From assembly GCF_000757845.1 (NCBI RefSeq), contig NZ_CP007753.1:1550001-1614000 (forward strand): a stretch of 64,000 nucleotides of DNA, read 5' to 3'. This document shows, one piece after another, positions 47,425 through 57,105 of this stretch. The stretch comes from Prochlorococcus sp. MIT 0604. Its GTDB lineage: Bacteria > Cyanobacteriota > Cyanobacteriia > PCC-6307 > Cyanobiaceae. Below the pieces are notes generated by a model, which saw nothing but the letters and a program-made list of their open reading frames with translations, searched no databases and was not told where the DNA came from. The number at the start of each line of letters is the position of its first letter. Within the stretch, counting starts at the first letter, position 1. A program made the position numbers and the translations under genes.

Positions 47425-47727
47425 TTAAGATTCTGGAAATAGTTGGATTTTGTCTCCTTCAGCAAGACGTACAATTGCCTTCTTGACCTGAGAACGTTTT
47501 CCGGAAAATTTCCCGACTCTTCTTGTTCTCCTAGGAGGATTCATAGTGTTAACTCCTATGACTTTAACACTGAACAAGGCTTCAATAGCTGCCTTTATTT
47601 GAGGTTTTGCCGCTCTATGATCTACTTCGAAAGTATATTGGTTAAGATCTAGTGCATTTGTAGCTTTTTCAGTAATAACTGGCTTTCGTATTACATCGGC
47701 TAAACGAGAATCGAATAATTTACTCAT
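47425..47727 (-). CDS. rplW: 50S ribosomal protein L23
   Basis: 100 residues; [20 protein letters not shown] and the [19 protein letters not shown] loop. Docking site of trigger factor and SRP at the exit tunnel. Overlaps the rplD stop by 4 nt. Confidence 0.98.
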   Translation of the reverse strand: MSKLFDSRLADVIRKPVITEKATNALDLNQYTFEVDHRAAKPQIKAAIEALFSVKVIGVNTMNPPRRTRRVGKFSGKRSQVKKAIVRLAEGDKIQLFPES

Positions 47728-48356
47728 GATGCATAAACCTCCTGAATTTTATCTATCGCTGATTGACCTATTACCAATTTATTGGCATTGAGAATATCAA
47801 ATACATTTAATTGATCGGCGGCGATTAATTTTACTTTCTCAATGTTATTAATGGATTTTTTTATAATATCGGAAGGACTATCAAGAATAACCAAAACTTT
47901 TTCAGTTTTTTGTATACCTAATCGAGCAAGGCCATTGATGATATCACTTGTTTTAGGCTGCTTTAAAGTAGATCCAAAATCTTCAACAGCCTTCATATCA
48001 GATACTCTGGACATAAGAGCTGTTCTAAGAGCTAATCTACGTTCCTTACGATTCATATCAAGATTGTAAGAACGTGGTTTCGGTCCAAAAATAATTCCGC
48101 CACCAGGTCTTAAGGGTGTCCTTATTGATCCTTGACGAGCTCTTCCTGTACCTTTTTGTTTGTATGGCTTTCTACCGCCCCCGCGCACTTCAGATCTTGT
48201 CAAAGTTGATGCTGTCCCTTGTCTTTTATTTGCTAGCTGCCTAAGGACAGCTCTATGGATTAAGTCTGCCGAAGAAGTTTCTTTAGCAACTGCTAAATCA
48301 AGAGTAACTTTGCCTGATTTTTCACCATCCCACTTTAAAGTTTCAAGTGTTGTCAT
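47724..48356 (-). CDS. rplD: 50S ribosomal protein L4
   Basis: 210 residues; the extended loop [20 protein letters not shown] and [20 protein letters not shown] reach the exit tunnel. In Enterobacteria L4 represses its operon; whether that applies here is unknown. Overlaps the rplC stop by 4 nt. Confidence 0.98.
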   Translation of the reverse strand: MTTLETLKWDGEKSGKVTLDLAVAKETSSADLIHRAVLRQLANKRQGTASTLTRSEVRGGGRKPYKQKGTGRARQGSIRTPLRPGGGIIFGPKPRSYNLDMNRKERRLALRTALMSRVSDMKAVEDFGSTLKQPKTSDIINGLARLGIQKTEKVLVILDSPSDIIKKSINNIEKVKLIAADQLNVFDILNANKLVIGQSAIDKIQEVYAS

Positions 48357-49006
48357 GATTTTTCACCTCCTTTTTTGCCTACAACATTATTTGGCTTAAT
48401 GTTGACAATTGAGCCGGGCTTACCTGGAACAGAACCCTTTACTACAAGCAAATTCTTCTGATCATCAATTTTTAGAACTAACAATCCTTTGGTAGTTATC
48501 TGTTTTCCTCCATATCTTCCTGCCATTCTTTTCCCTGGATAAATTCTACCCGGAGTTGTTCCTGCTCCTGTAGATCCTGGTGCTCTATGATTTTTTGAAC
48601 CATGACTCATAGGACCTCTGCTAAAACCATGTCTTTTCTGGTAACCTGCAAAACCTCTACCCATAGATTTGCCACTGATATCAACTTTTTGACCAACCTC
48701 AAAGTTTTTTACAGTTATTTGTTTTCCGATTTCATAAGATGAAGTTTCTTCAACCCTATATTCTTTTAAATGCTTTAAAAGTTTTTCACCTGATTTCAAT
48801 AAGTGTCCCTTTTCAGGTTTGCTTAAATGCTTCTCTTTGGACAAACCATAACCTATCTGAACGGCGGTATAACCATCCAAAGCAGTTGTTTTCAATTGAG
48901 TGACGCGGCACGGACCTGCCTCTATAAGAGTAACTGGTACCGAATTACCTTTATCATCGAAAAGTTGGGACATGCCCAATTTCTTTCCTAAAATTCCGAT
49001 AGACAT
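48353..49006 (-). CDS. rplC: 50S ribosomal protein L3
   Basis: 217 residues; start [20 protein letters not shown] and the [20 protein letters not shown] loop near the peptidyl transferase centre. First gene of the S10-spc-alpha super-block in this genome (rpsJ is not adjacent). Its promoter lies in the 280-nt spacer to ndhN. Confidence 0.98.
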   Translation of the reverse strand: MSIGILGKKLGMSQLFDDKGNSVPVTLIEAGPCRVTQLKTTALDGYTAVQIGYGLSKEKHLSKPEKGHLLKSGEKLLKHLKEYRVEETSSYEIGKQITVKNFEVGQKVDISGKSMGRGFAGYQKRHGFSRGPMSHGSKNHRAPGSTGAGTTPGRIYPGKRMAGRYGGKQITTKGLLVLKIDDQKNLLVVKGSVPGKPGSIVNIKPNNVVGKKGGEKS

Positions 49007-49286
49007 AAGACTAAATTAGGCTAGCTCGTAATAATTTTTCAATTATCTAAACCCTTCAGTTATTAAGGTGAAGTTAATAAAAAAACAATTAGTAAGGTCG
49101 AGACTTATCTGAAATAATAGATAGTTTCTCTCGGGATAAACCCACCTGAATTTTTTTAACGAAACGCTAAAAAATGTGAAATTTCCAGAGGCTCGGCTAG
49201 CTTGCGAGCTTAAAAATTCACTAGGTTACAATTGTACAACATCAAGTACCATAAAATAAAATAAAATAGAAATAAAGGAAATTTTT
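49007..49286. promoter_or_regulatory. Divergent rplC / ndhN promoter region with hairpin
   Basis: 280-nt spacer that must hold the promoter of the whole ribosomal block and of ndhN-ldpA. A 7-bp hairpin AGGCTCG / CGAGCTT (one G-T pair) occurs at about 49190-49212. An AAAAT run (49253-49270) lies just before ndhN. A function for the hairpin is not shown. Confidence 0.45.
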
Positions 49287-49763
49287 ATGCCATTACTTCT
49301 CTCAGGGAAAAAGTTTCATAACGATTTAAAAACTAACAAATGTCTCGCCATATTTGCTCCTCTTGAAGGTGGTTATGAAACTCGTCTTTTGAGAAGAATG
49401 AGGGCCAAAGGCTTTAAAACTTTTATAACTTCAGCAAGAGGGCTTGGAGATCCAGAAGTTTTCTTGCTCAAATTGCATGGCGTTAGACCACCTCACCTTG
49501 GTCATCAAAGTGTAGGAAGAAACGGAGCGCTTGGGGAAGTTCAACAAGTAATCCCACAAGCTTCTGAGTTATTTAATGAAAATGATAAAAATAAATTACT
49601 TTGGTTATTAGAAGGTCAAGTATTATCTCAATCTGAATTAGAGAGCTTAATAGAGATTTGCACTAACGATAATAAACTAACAATAGTTGTTGAAATGGGG
49701 GGTTCAAGAAAACTTGAATGGAAACCATTAAGTAATTATATTTTGGATGAATTTGAAAGTTAA
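49287..49763 (+). CDS. ndhN: NAD(P)H-quinone oxidoreductase subunit N
   Basis: 158 residues. [40 protein letters not shown] and [19 protein letters not shown] match NdhN, an oxygenic-phototroph-specific peripheral subunit of NDH-1 in the thylakoid, used for cyclic electron flow and respiration. ldpA follows 5 nt downstream. Confidence 0.96.
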   Translation: MPLLLSGKKFHNDLKTNKCLAIFAPLEGGYETRLLRRMRAKGFKTFITSARGLGDPEVFLLKLHGVRPPHLGHQSVGRNGALGEVQQVIPQASELFNENDKNKLLWLLEGQVLSQSELESLIEICTNDNKLTIVVEMGGSRKLEWKPLSNYILDEFES

Positions 49764-49768
49764 ATTGT

Positions 49769-50776
49769 TTGATTAAGACCAATAATAAAAAAGATAAATG
49801 GATTAAGTTAATTTGTGGTGCCAGCAATGAAGATATTGTTGCCATAGAAGATTTATGTGCAATTTATACTGCTGCTGGTGTCGACTACATAGATGTTGCA
49901 GCAGAAGAATCTATAGTTTATGCAGCAAAAAAAGGAATCGATTGGGCAAAAAAAGTCTTTAAAAACTCCCCTGGTATAATGATAAGTATTAGTGATGGTA
50001 ATGATATCCACTTTCGAAAAGCAAAATTTGATCCTTTAAAATGTCCCCCTAGTTGTCCAAGACCATGCGAAAAAGTATGCCCCACCTTTGCAATTGATAA
50101 TTTCGGAATTAAAGAGAGTAAATGTTATGGATGTGGAAGATGTTTAAATAGTTGTCCTCTAAATCTAATTAGTGAATATGAATATAATTTGTCAAAAAAT
50201 GATTTAGCATCAACACTTCAAAAAATAAAGCCTAATGCAGTAGAAATTCATACAGAAATCAATCGCCTAGATTCTTTTACAAAAGTTGTAAGTATCGTTA
50301 AAAGTTCTGGAATGAAATTAGACAAAATATCTATTAGTTGTGGATTAAATCAATCTTTCAAAAAAGCCCAAGAGCCCGAAGATCTTTTGAAAGCTCTTTG
50401 GGAAAGATATGAAATTCTGAATGAGCTAGATATTCCCCTTATTTGGCAACTAGATGGAAGGCCAATGTCTGGAGATCTTGCTCCTACAACAAGTAGAGAT
50501 GCTGTTAAGTTGTTTGAAAAAATCGGTTCAGATCTTCCACCAGGATTAATTCAATTAGCAGGAGGAACAAATGAAAAAACTCATGAATTATTGAATTCAA
50601 ACAATCTCCCAGATGGAATAGCATTTGGAAGTGCTGCAAGAAAAATTATGCAGCCCCTTATTGAATTTGCTCACAAAAATAACAAAAAACTCTATGAGTA
50701 TCCTGAAATAATGGGTTTGGCGATCAAAAAAGCTCAGAAATTTCTAGAGCCATGGAAATCGAGCTCAATCAAATAA
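49769..50776 (+). CDS. ldpA: Light-dependent period protein LdpA
   Basis: 335 residues. Two 4Fe-4S cysteine clusters: CPPSCPRPCEKVCP and CYGCGRCLNSCPL, with IKLICGASNEDIVAIEDLCA before them and a TIM-barrel-like C-terminal half. LdpA is an iron-sulfur redox sensor feeding light information to the circadian system in Synechococcus elongatus. Prochlorococcus has a reduced clock without KaiA, so a broader redox role is possible. Starts with TTG directly after ndhN. Confidence 0.92.
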   Translation: MIKTNNKKDKWIKLICGASNEDIVAIEDLCAIYTAAGVDYIDVAAEESIVYAAKKGIDWAKKVFKNSPGIMISISDGNDIHFRKAKFDPLKCPPSCPRPCEKVCPTFAIDNFGIKESKCYGCGRCLNSCPLNLISEYEYNLSKNDLASTLQKIKPNAVEIHTEINRLDSFTKVVSIVKSSGMKLDKISISCGLNQSFKKAQEPEDLLKALWERYEILNELDIPLIWQLDGRPMSGDLAPTTSRDAVKLFEKIGSDLPPGLIQLAGGTNEKTHELLNSNNLPDGIAFGSAARKIMQPLIEFAHKNNKKLYEYPEIMGLAIKKAQKFLEPWKSSSIK

Positions 50777-50870
50777 TATTTTTATTTTTCAAAACTAGCG
50801 CCATGTTTATAAAAAATTTGTATTTTTTGGATAGAAAAAAATCTTTTCATGTATTAAAATAGTAATTCAA

Positions 50871-50942
50871 TGGGCCGTCGCCAAGTGGTAAGGCATCGGG
50901 TTTTGGTCTCGACATTCCTAGGTTCGAATCCTAGCGGCCCAG
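50871..50942 (+). tRNA. trnQ-UUG: tRNA-Gln (UUG)
   Basis: 72 nt. Acceptor TGGGCCG / CGGCCCA with discriminator G, D-arm GCCAAGTGGTAAGGC, anticodon TTG in the loop, T-arm CTAGG-TTCGAAT-CCTAG. CCA is not encoded. It lies between ldpA and the HAD gene. Confidence 0.96.
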
Positions 50943-50955
50943 TTCTAATATTCAA

Positions 50956-51741
50956 TTGGTGTCTTCTCAAAAAATTTTTCTATTTGATTTTGATGGTGTA
51001 ATAGTTGATGGAATGCAAGAATATTGGCATAGCTCCTTGCTGGCCTGTGAAAAATATTTAAATTCCCCCAACATCACTATTGATCAAAAACTTTATCAAG
51101 AAGTACCAAATTCTTTCAAAGAAATTAGGCCTTGGGTTAAATATGGTTGGGAAATGATTCTAATTGTTCACGAAATAATAAAAACAGAAAATCCATTAAA
51201 AAGTGATAATAAAGATGATTTCATTAATAATTATCATCTAAATTGCCAGAGGATATTAAATGAAAATTCCTGGATAGCAGAAGATATACAAAAAATGTTA
51301 GATAAGTCTCGCAAGTACCAAATTGATAAAGATTTTAAATCGTGGGTAAATTTACATAAACCTTTTTTTGAAATTATATATTTTATGAAAGAATTAAGCA
51401 AAAGAGGAATCAAAACTGGAGTTATAACAACTAAAGGTAAAATATTTGCAGAAAAAATTCTTAACCAATTAAATATTTTTCCAGAATTTATTTTTGGTTA
51501 TGAATCAGGAACAAAAATCAAAATAGCTGAAAAACTTACACAAACTTATAAAATTTTAGGCTTTATAGAAGATAGAAAAAAAACTCTAATCGATATTAAA
51601 CAAAATTCGGAAACTTCTCACATTCCATGCTTCCTAGCTGATTGGGGATATTTGAAAGAATCAGATAAAAATAAGTTAAGTAATGAAATCAAATTATTAA
51701 AATTAGGAAACCTTGGAGAATTAGTTGCAATTCAAAGATAA
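50956..51741 (+). CDS. HAD-superfamily phosphatase-like protein
   Basis: 261 residues. Motif I FDFDGVIVDGMQEYWH, motif II Thr in TGVITTKGKI, Lys in the GTKIKIAEKL helix, motif IV GFIEDRKKTL. A C1-type helical cap fills 20-130. Substrate unknown; marine picocyanobacteria carry this gene next to recA. Starts by TTG or the following GTG. Confidence 0.82.
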   Translation: MVSSQKIFLFDFDGVIVDGMQEYWHSSLLACEKYLNSPNITIDQKLYQEVPNSFKEIRPWVKYGWEMILIVHEIIKTENPLKSDNKDDFINNYHLNCQRILNENSWIAEDIQKMLDKSRKYQIDKDFKSWVNLHKPFFEIIYFMKELSKRGIKTGVITTKGKIFAEKILNQLNIFPEFIFGYESGTKIKIAEKLTQTYKILGFIEDRKKTLIDIKQNSETSHIPCFLADWGYLKESDKNKLSNEIKLLKLGNLGELVAIQR

Positions 51742-51749
51742 TCAGCTAG

Positions 51750-51763
51750 AGTACAAGTGTACT
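51750..51763. promoter_or_regulatory. LexA (SOS) box upstream of recA
   Basis: AGTACAAGTGTACT matches every fixed position of the cyanobacterial LexA consensus RGTACNNNDGTWCB. It lies about 85 nt before the recA ATG and abuts a TATAGT -10 candidate (51763-51768), so bound LexA would block the promoter. Confidence 0.85.
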
Positions 51764-51847
51764 ATAGTTTGTATTTATGAAGTTTGGTTTAAATAAAAAT
51801 TTCCAAATTTAGAATAATTACAAGAACTTTAACCGATAAATCAAACA

Positions 51848-52945
51848 ATGAGCCTTGAAGAAAAGAAAAAAACTGAATCAAAAGAAAAAGACAAGGCATT
51901 AAGTCTTGTCTTAGGTCAAATAGAAAGAAATTTTGGACGAGGTTCGATAATGAGGCTTGGTGACGCCTCAAGAATGAAAGTAGAAACAATATCTACTGGA
52001 GCGCTCACCTTAGATTTAGCATTAGGAGGAGGCTATCCAAAAGGAAGAGTAGTAGAAGTTTACGGACCGGAAAGTTCAGGAAAAACTACATTAACGCTTC
52101 ACGCGATTGCCGAAGTCCAAAAAAATGGAGGAGTAGCTGCATTTGTAGATGCTGAGCATGCACTCGATCCAGTTTATGCGGCCTCTTTAGGTGTTGATGT
52201 TGAAAATTTGTTAGTTTCACAGCCAGATACTGGTGAAATGGCTCTAGAAATAGTTGACCAACTTATAAGATCGAGTGCGGTAGATCTTGTAGTTGTTGAC
52301 TCGGTCGCAGCACTAACACCAAGAGCCGAGATAGAAGGAGAGATGGGAGATCACGTAATTGGAAGCCAAGCAAGGCTAATGAGCCAAGCAATGAGGAAAA
52401 TAACAGGAAATATTGGCAAATCTGGATGTACGGTAATATTCTTGAATCAATTACGCCTAAAAATTGGCGTTACATATGGCAATCCAGAAACAACCACAGG
52501 AGGTAATGCATTAAAATTTTACGCCTCAGTAAGACTTGATATCAGAAGAATTCAAACTCTTAAAAGAGGTACTGAGGAATATGGTATAAGAGCAAAAGTG
52601 AAAGTAGCAAAAAACAAAGTTGCACCACCATTTAGAATTGCAGAATTTGATATTCTCTTTGGGAAAGGTATTAGTACAACAGGATGCTTATTAGATTTAG
52701 CAGAAGAGACCAATATCATCATAAGGAGAGGTGCTTGGTATAGTTATGAAGGAGAAAATATTGGACAAGGAAGAGATAATACAATTATTTGGCTTGATCA
52801 AAACTTAGAAATCAGGAATAAAGTAGAATCTATGGTTAAGGAGAAATTAACAGAAGGAACTGAAGTCAGTTCTAATTCAATGAAAGCATTAAATAGCAAT
52901 CCTGCTAATACAATCGCTGTTAATGATATAAAAACAGTAGCTTAG
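51848..52945 (+). CDS. recA: Recombinase RecA
   Basis: 365 residues. Walker [19 protein letters not shown]1/L2 DNA-binding loops ([20 protein letters not shown] and the [17 protein letters not shown] region). Central enzyme of homologous recombination and the SOS response. A LexA-type box lies upstream. The acidic tail is replaced by an Asn/Ser-rich tail, common in picocyanobacteria. Confidence 0.99.
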   Translation: MSLEEKKKTESKEKDKALSLVLGQIERNFGRGSIMRLGDASRMKVETISTGALTLDLALGGGYPKGRVVEVYGPESSGKTTLTLHAIAEVQKNGGVAAFVDAEHALDPVYAASLGVDVENLLVSQPDTGEMALEIVDQLIRSSAVDLVVVDSVAALTPRAEIEGEMGDHVIGSQARLMSQAMRKITGNIGKSGCTVIFLNQLRLKIGVTYGNPETTTGGNALKFYASVRLDIRRIQTLKRGTEEYGIRAKVKVAKNKVAPPFRIAEFDILFGKGISTTGCLLDLAEETNIIIRRGAWYSYEGENIGQGRDNTIIWLDQNLEIRNKVESMVKEKLTEGTEVSSNSMKALNSNPANTIAVNDIKTVA

Positions 52946-52947
52946 AT

Positions 52948-53193
52948 TTATAAAGAATCAGCTAAAGTCCACCACCCAGCAGCAGGGCCTATAAATCTCA
53001 CTACAATCCATAAGATTACTAACCCTCCGATTCCAAACCAACTGGCCTTAATACTTAATTTAATTAGGTTATCTCTTTGATTGATTGTAAAGGGAAGCCA
53101 TTCAAATAATCTGGGAGACTCATCAATTTTAGTTTTAGTATTATTTTTTTTTGGAGGTAAACCAAGTGTTTTACGTCTTTTTGCTTCTCCCAT
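52948..53193 (-). CDS. DUF2839 family membrane protein
   Basis: 81 residues. Start MGEAKRRKTLGLPPKKN, then a membrane helix (about 53-67, GIGGLVILWIVVRFIG) and WWTLADSL. The pattern is that of DUF2839, found in cyanobacteria and plastid-bearing relatives with no known role. Convergent with recA, 2 nt between stops. Confidence 0.88.
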   Translation of the reverse strand: MGEAKRRKTLGLPPKKNNTKTKIDESPRLFEWLPFTINQRDNLIKLSIKASWFGIGGLVILWIVVRFIGPAAGWWTLADSL

Positions 53194-53222
53194 ATTTCTT
53201 TAGTTATTTACAAAATCATAAC

Positions 53223-54671
53223 CTAATCAAAAGGTAGCATATAGTTAATTTGTTTTGAGGGTTGAATGTTTTGCAAAAGTAATCTTCCCCAGTTTCTTTT
53301 ATTTGCTCTTCCATCTAGGATTATTAACTTACCTGAATTTCTTCTTAAAGGAGAAATAGATCTTTCAAGTTTAATTCTAGCTTGAGGAAGAAAGAATTCT
53401 CTAAACCAGTCTTGAGAAAGCTTCTTTTTATGAGAGACAGTAATTACATTAATGGGTTCTGACAAATTCGGAATCGGAAGTAAAGGAATGATAATTTGTT
53501 CTGGAATTTGAATTAAATAAGAATTCATAATCCACCAGTCAAAACTAGAGCAAAGAATTTCATTTTTACCAGAGGGAATTTTCTCTAGCAATACTCTCTT
53601 CCCGTAAGTAGAAGCTAATTCTGTAGCAAGATTAATTTTTAAATCAATATCATCAGACAACACTAAAGTTAAACCCTTTCTAAAAAGTATTAACTTTTTG
53701 CATTTGTCCAAGATTGAATTGGTAAAAAGAGGATTATTAGGAAGCAACTGTTTAGAGGGTATATATAAAGAAATCATTTTCTCTTCAAAATTACTCTTAA
53801 AATTCATAACCAAGTCAATATCTAAACTATGTTTTTTAAAATACATTTGGAAAAAATTATCTTTTCTCAATGCTGATAAAAAAACAAATTTATTATTTGA
53901 AAAAAATTCCTTAATTTGAAAAAGTTCATCTATTGGCTGTAAATACAAATTCCAATCTAAATTTGTATCGTTTAACTTTACCCAGCATGCCCAACCTTGA
54001 GATAATGCTTTGTTGACGCTTAAAAATTTATCAGAAAAAAAAGAATTCTCATGAAAAAAGTTTGACAAGAAACTAATTTCTTTTTCATCTAAATTGATAT
54101 AACTATTTCCTAAGACCTTTCTCAAGAAGAACTTTTTCTTCAACGAATCATATACTTTTATAAATTTTTGATTGATTAATTCAAATTCTTTAAAATTTTT
54201 TGTCCAATCCTTTTTAAGTAAAGAAATCCTAAAATGATTTTTTAAATCCTGTTTTATATCCTCAATTCCTGAATAAACTATTCTATGATTTCTAAGATTT
54301 CGAGAATTGGGATCATTAAGAAAATGTTGGATAGTTATCAAGTGAACATGATGATTTGCAAAAATAAATTGATCATTTTTAAAAATAAAATTAAAACCTA
54401 GATTTTTCAATGAATCAATCTGAAATTGGCTTATAAATTGGATTTTTTCTTTAGATAAAATGAAAGTTGAATCCTCTTCCTTTAAAAATAAAGAAATCAA
54501 AATTGGAGGTAACCAATCATAGCTAAAGAAAATTTCTGAATTAATTAGATAGGTAGAATCATTTTCAATACATTTGGAAACTATCCTCCCAAAAGAATAT
54601 ATGTGCTCCCAATTAATACTTTGATCTCTCAAAAAATTTTTCAAATATTGATGACTTAAAATTTCAAGCAT
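53223..54671 (-). CDS. DinG-like helicase-related protein with degenerate ATP site
   Basis: 482 residues. The C-terminal part keeps the HELICc2 signature of DinG/XPD helicases: LPQARIKLERSISPLRRNSG then KLIILDGRANKRNWG (arginine-finger and motif VI region). The N-terminal region lacks a recognisable P-loop (GKT/S) and DEAH box, so helicase activity is doubtful. This gene accompanies recA in marine picocyanobacteria. Whether it is an inactive structural homologue or a binding protein is unknown. Confidence 0.7.
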   Translation of the reverse strand: MLEILSHQYLKNFLRDQSINWEHIYSFGRIVSKCIENDSTYLINSEIFFSYDWLPPILISLFLKEEDSTFILSKEKIQFISQFQIDSLKNLGFNFIFKNDQFIFANHHVHLITIQHFLNDPNSRNLRNHRIVYSGIEDIKQDLKNHFRISLLKKDWTKNFKEFELINQKFIKVYDSLKKKFFLRKVLGNSYINLDEKEISFLSNFFHENSFFSDKFLSVNKALSQGWACWVKLNDTNLDWNLYLQPIDELFQIKEFFSNNKFVFLSALRKDNFFQMYFKKHSLDIDLVMNFKSNFEEKMISLYIPSKQLLPNNPLFTNSILDKCKKLILFRKGLTLVLSDDIDLKINLATELASTYGKRVLLEKIPSGKNEILCSSFDWWIMNSYLIQIPEQIIIPLLPIPNLSEPINVITVSHKKKLSQDWFREFFLPQARIKLERSISPLRRNSGKLIILDGRANKRNWGRLLLQNIQPSKQINYMLPFD

Positions 54672-54766
54672 TTATAATTAATTTAATTTCAAAAACATGC
54701 AAAATTTATGAACCTAATATACAAAAAATTGGTATCAATAAAAGAGGATCTTGAATTAATTAATTT

Positions 54767-55606
54767 ATGAAAATTGGAATAGTAGGATTAGGATTAATTG
54801 GTGGTTCTTTAGGATTAAAACTCCAAAGTCTAAATCATACAATTTATGGAATAGCAAATAATGAATTTAATGAAAAAAAAGCTAAGGATAAAAAACTTGC
54901 AAATTTTGTTAGCTGTGATCTGAGCTTATTAAAAAAATGTGAGCTAATAATCTTGGCATTGCCTATCAAAGATTTGATCAGTCCGTCGCAACAATTAGTA
55001 GCATCAATACCTCAGGAAACAATACTAACTGATGTCGGCTCTGTAAAAGAACCAATTGTAAATACATGGGAAAATTCACATCCTCTATTTATTGGATCTC
55101 ATCCAATGGCAGGAACAGAAAAAAAAGGAGTTGATTCTGGTTTTGAAGGTCTTTTTAAAAATGCAAAATGGATTATTACCCCAACACAAAATAGTGATTT
55201 AAATTCAGTCAGAACTATTTCCGAGCTCATAAAATCAATGGATTGTGAAATTTGCCAAGCTTCGCCAAAAGAGCATGATGAAGCAGTATCTCTAATTTCT
55301 CATTTGCCTATATTTTTAGCTTCTGCCCTCATAGAAACTGCGCAAACAAAAAATAATCAATCTTTATTAGATCTCTCGCAAAAATTAGCTGCTACAGGAT
55401 TTGCTGACACTTCGAGAGTTGGCGGAGGCAATGAACAATTAGGCTTAGATTTAGCTATTAATAATCAGATTAATGTTTTAAATTCCATAAATAATTTTAA
55501 AAATAAGCTGAATATACTGGAATCTCTTATTAAAGAAAAAAATTGGGATTTACTTTCTAAAAAACTTGCTGAAGCAAAAGAAAACAGACAAAATTTTATA
55601 AACTAA
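54767..55606 (+). CDS. tyrA: Prephenate/arogenate dehydrogenase
   Basis: 279 residues. Rossmann start KIGIVGLGLIGGSLGLK and the catalytic His in GSHPMAGTEKKGVDSG, plus the SLISHLPIFLASALI helix. Makes the immediate precursor of tyrosine (arogenate is the usual substrate in cyanobacteria). The final codons overlap the 3' end of the convergent CrtD-like gene by 11 nt. Confidence 0.94.
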   Translation: MKIGIVGLGLIGGSLGLKLQSLNHTIYGIANNEFNEKKAKDKKLANFVSCDLSLLKKCELIILALPIKDLISPSQQLVASIPQETILTDVGSVKEPIVNTWENSHPLFIGSHPMAGTEKKGVDSGFEGLFKNAKWIITPTQNSDLNSVRTISELIKSMDCEICQASPKEHDEAVSLISHLPIFLASALIETAQTKNNQSLLDLSQKLAATGFADTSRVGGGNEQLGLDLAINNQINVLNSINNFKNKLNILESLIKEKNWDLLSKKLAEAKENRQNFIN

Positions 55607-57101
55607 AATTTTCTATACCTTTGGAAGCTAAAATTTGCCTTGAAACCATTAATGCAGACTGACTAACACCTGCAGTCCCCTCTCCTGGATAAATAGAATC
55701 TCCACATAACCATAAACCTTCAAAAGGTGTCCTACTTGATAATCCAAATAAACCAAAAATATCTGGATTTTGACCAAGCCCGCCTACTATTCCATTAGGT
55801 CTTTTTGTCCATTTTTCAAAGCCCAATGGAGTTGCTAATTCTCTATGTAGCCATTTTTCAGGATCAATATCAAATTGACTTTCCAATTCAAGGGATATTT
55901 TTTTCATGAAACCATTTTTTTTCTTTAAGTAAGTTTGTTTATCTAGATCAAACCAATCTTTAGTTTTGGTAAAGATACTGGCAATTAAAGTAACCTCACC
56001 TTTTGGAGCTCTTCCATCACCATCATCACTAATTGATACAAATAACGAACAAAATTCTTTTGAAACAAATTGATAATGATTGGAGAATATTTTTTTAATA
56101 TGTTCTTTTTTTAATGCTGAATAAAAAACTACAGCTCCACTTGGATCAGGCAAATTATTAAGTCGATTTTTATAATTTTTTTTTCTTTCTAAAGGATCTT
56201 TCAAATGCTTGAGCAAAGATTGTGGAGGTGCGGTATAAATAACATCTTTTGCTTGATAAATAAATGATTTTTTTTTCGAATTAGCAGATACTTGCCAACA
56301 CATATTACCATCATCAAAAGTTATAGAATTAACTTCTTGTCCAAAAATTAAATTCACTCCAGTTTTAATCAATGAACCTTCTAATGATTCACTTAAAGAC
56401 TGCATAGATTTTTTAAGATGCCAGAGACCATGTGGCTGTTGACACATCTGAAGAACAGTAGATCCATATAATGCTGCAGTATTATAAACGTCCTCTTGAG
56501 AATAAAGTTTTAGTTGAAGATTTAAGAATTTAATCAGGCGCTCATTCTTGGATAATCCACATACTCGCAATAAATCATAGATAGTAGATTTAAGTAATAT
56601 ACCGGTGACAAGGTTTGAAGGTACTAGTGCTTTAAAAAGTTGAGAAAAATCCCAAAAATTACTTATTGGTAATACAGGGTTATTATTAGCAAATATCCAA
56701 TTACTTTGATGTATAAGGGTACAAAGTTTCCAAAACCTTTGACTCCCAGGAAATTGCATTTCTCGTTCAGCTATCCATTTTCTTTTTTCATACCAAATAG
56801 GTATAGGTTTACTCCCATCATTTAAATCAACTATGCAAGCAGGATCTAAAATTGTGGCTTCTGGGGATGGAATATCTAAAAAATCAAAAATTCTAGAATG
56901 TATTCCTCCTTTCTCAAAACCCGCAACCTGAGTTGCGCCAACATCAAAAATATAATTCTTTCTTTTAAAAGTACCTGCACATCCTCCGGCTTGAGTATGA
57001 GATTCGATTAAAGTCACTGATAGGCCTTGTTTTGATAAAATTGCTGCAGAAGTGAGTCCTGCTATACCGGCGCCTACAACAATAACTTCAGACTTTCTCA
57101 T
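55596..57101 (-). CDS. crtD: CrtD-like FAD-dependent carotenoid desaturase family protein
   Basis: 501 residues. N-terminal FAD motif VIVVGAGIAGLTSAAILSKQ and ESHTQAGGCAGTFKR; C-terminal GLWLCGDSIYPGEGTAGVSQ SALMVSRQI substrate/FAD segment typical of CrtI/CrtD/CrtH/CruA flavoproteins. The C-3',4' desaturase CrtD subgroup fits best by length and tail, but Prochlorococcus does not make myxoxanthophyll, so the actual reaction is uncertain. Its start lies 4 nt from that of the divergent kinase-like gene. Confidence 0.78.
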   Translation of the reverse strand: MRKSEVIVVGAGIAGLTSAAILSKQGLSVTLIESHTQAGGCAGTFKRKNYIFDVGATQVAGFEKGGIHSRIFDFLDIPSPEATILDPACIVDLNDGSKPIPIWYEKRKWIAEREMQFPGSQRFWKLCTLIHQSNWIFANNNPVLPISNFWDFSQLFKALVPSNLVTGILLKSTIYDLLRVCGLSKNERLIKFLNLQLKLYSQEDVYNTAALYGSTVLQMCQQPHGLWHLKKSMQSLSESLEGSLIKTGVNLIFGQEVNSITFDDGNMCWQVSANSKKKSFIYQAKDVIYTAPPQSLLKHLKDPLERKKNYKNRLNNLPDPSGAVVFYSALKKEHIKKIFSNHYQFVSKEFCSLFVSISDDGDGRAPKGEVTLIASIFTKTKDWFDLDKQTYLKKKNGFMKKISLELESQFDIDPEKWLHRELATPLGFEKWTKRPNGIVGGLGQNPDIFGLFGLSSRTPFEGLWLCGDSIYPGEGTAGVSQSALMVSRQILASKGIENFSL

Positions 57102-57105
57102 AAAA

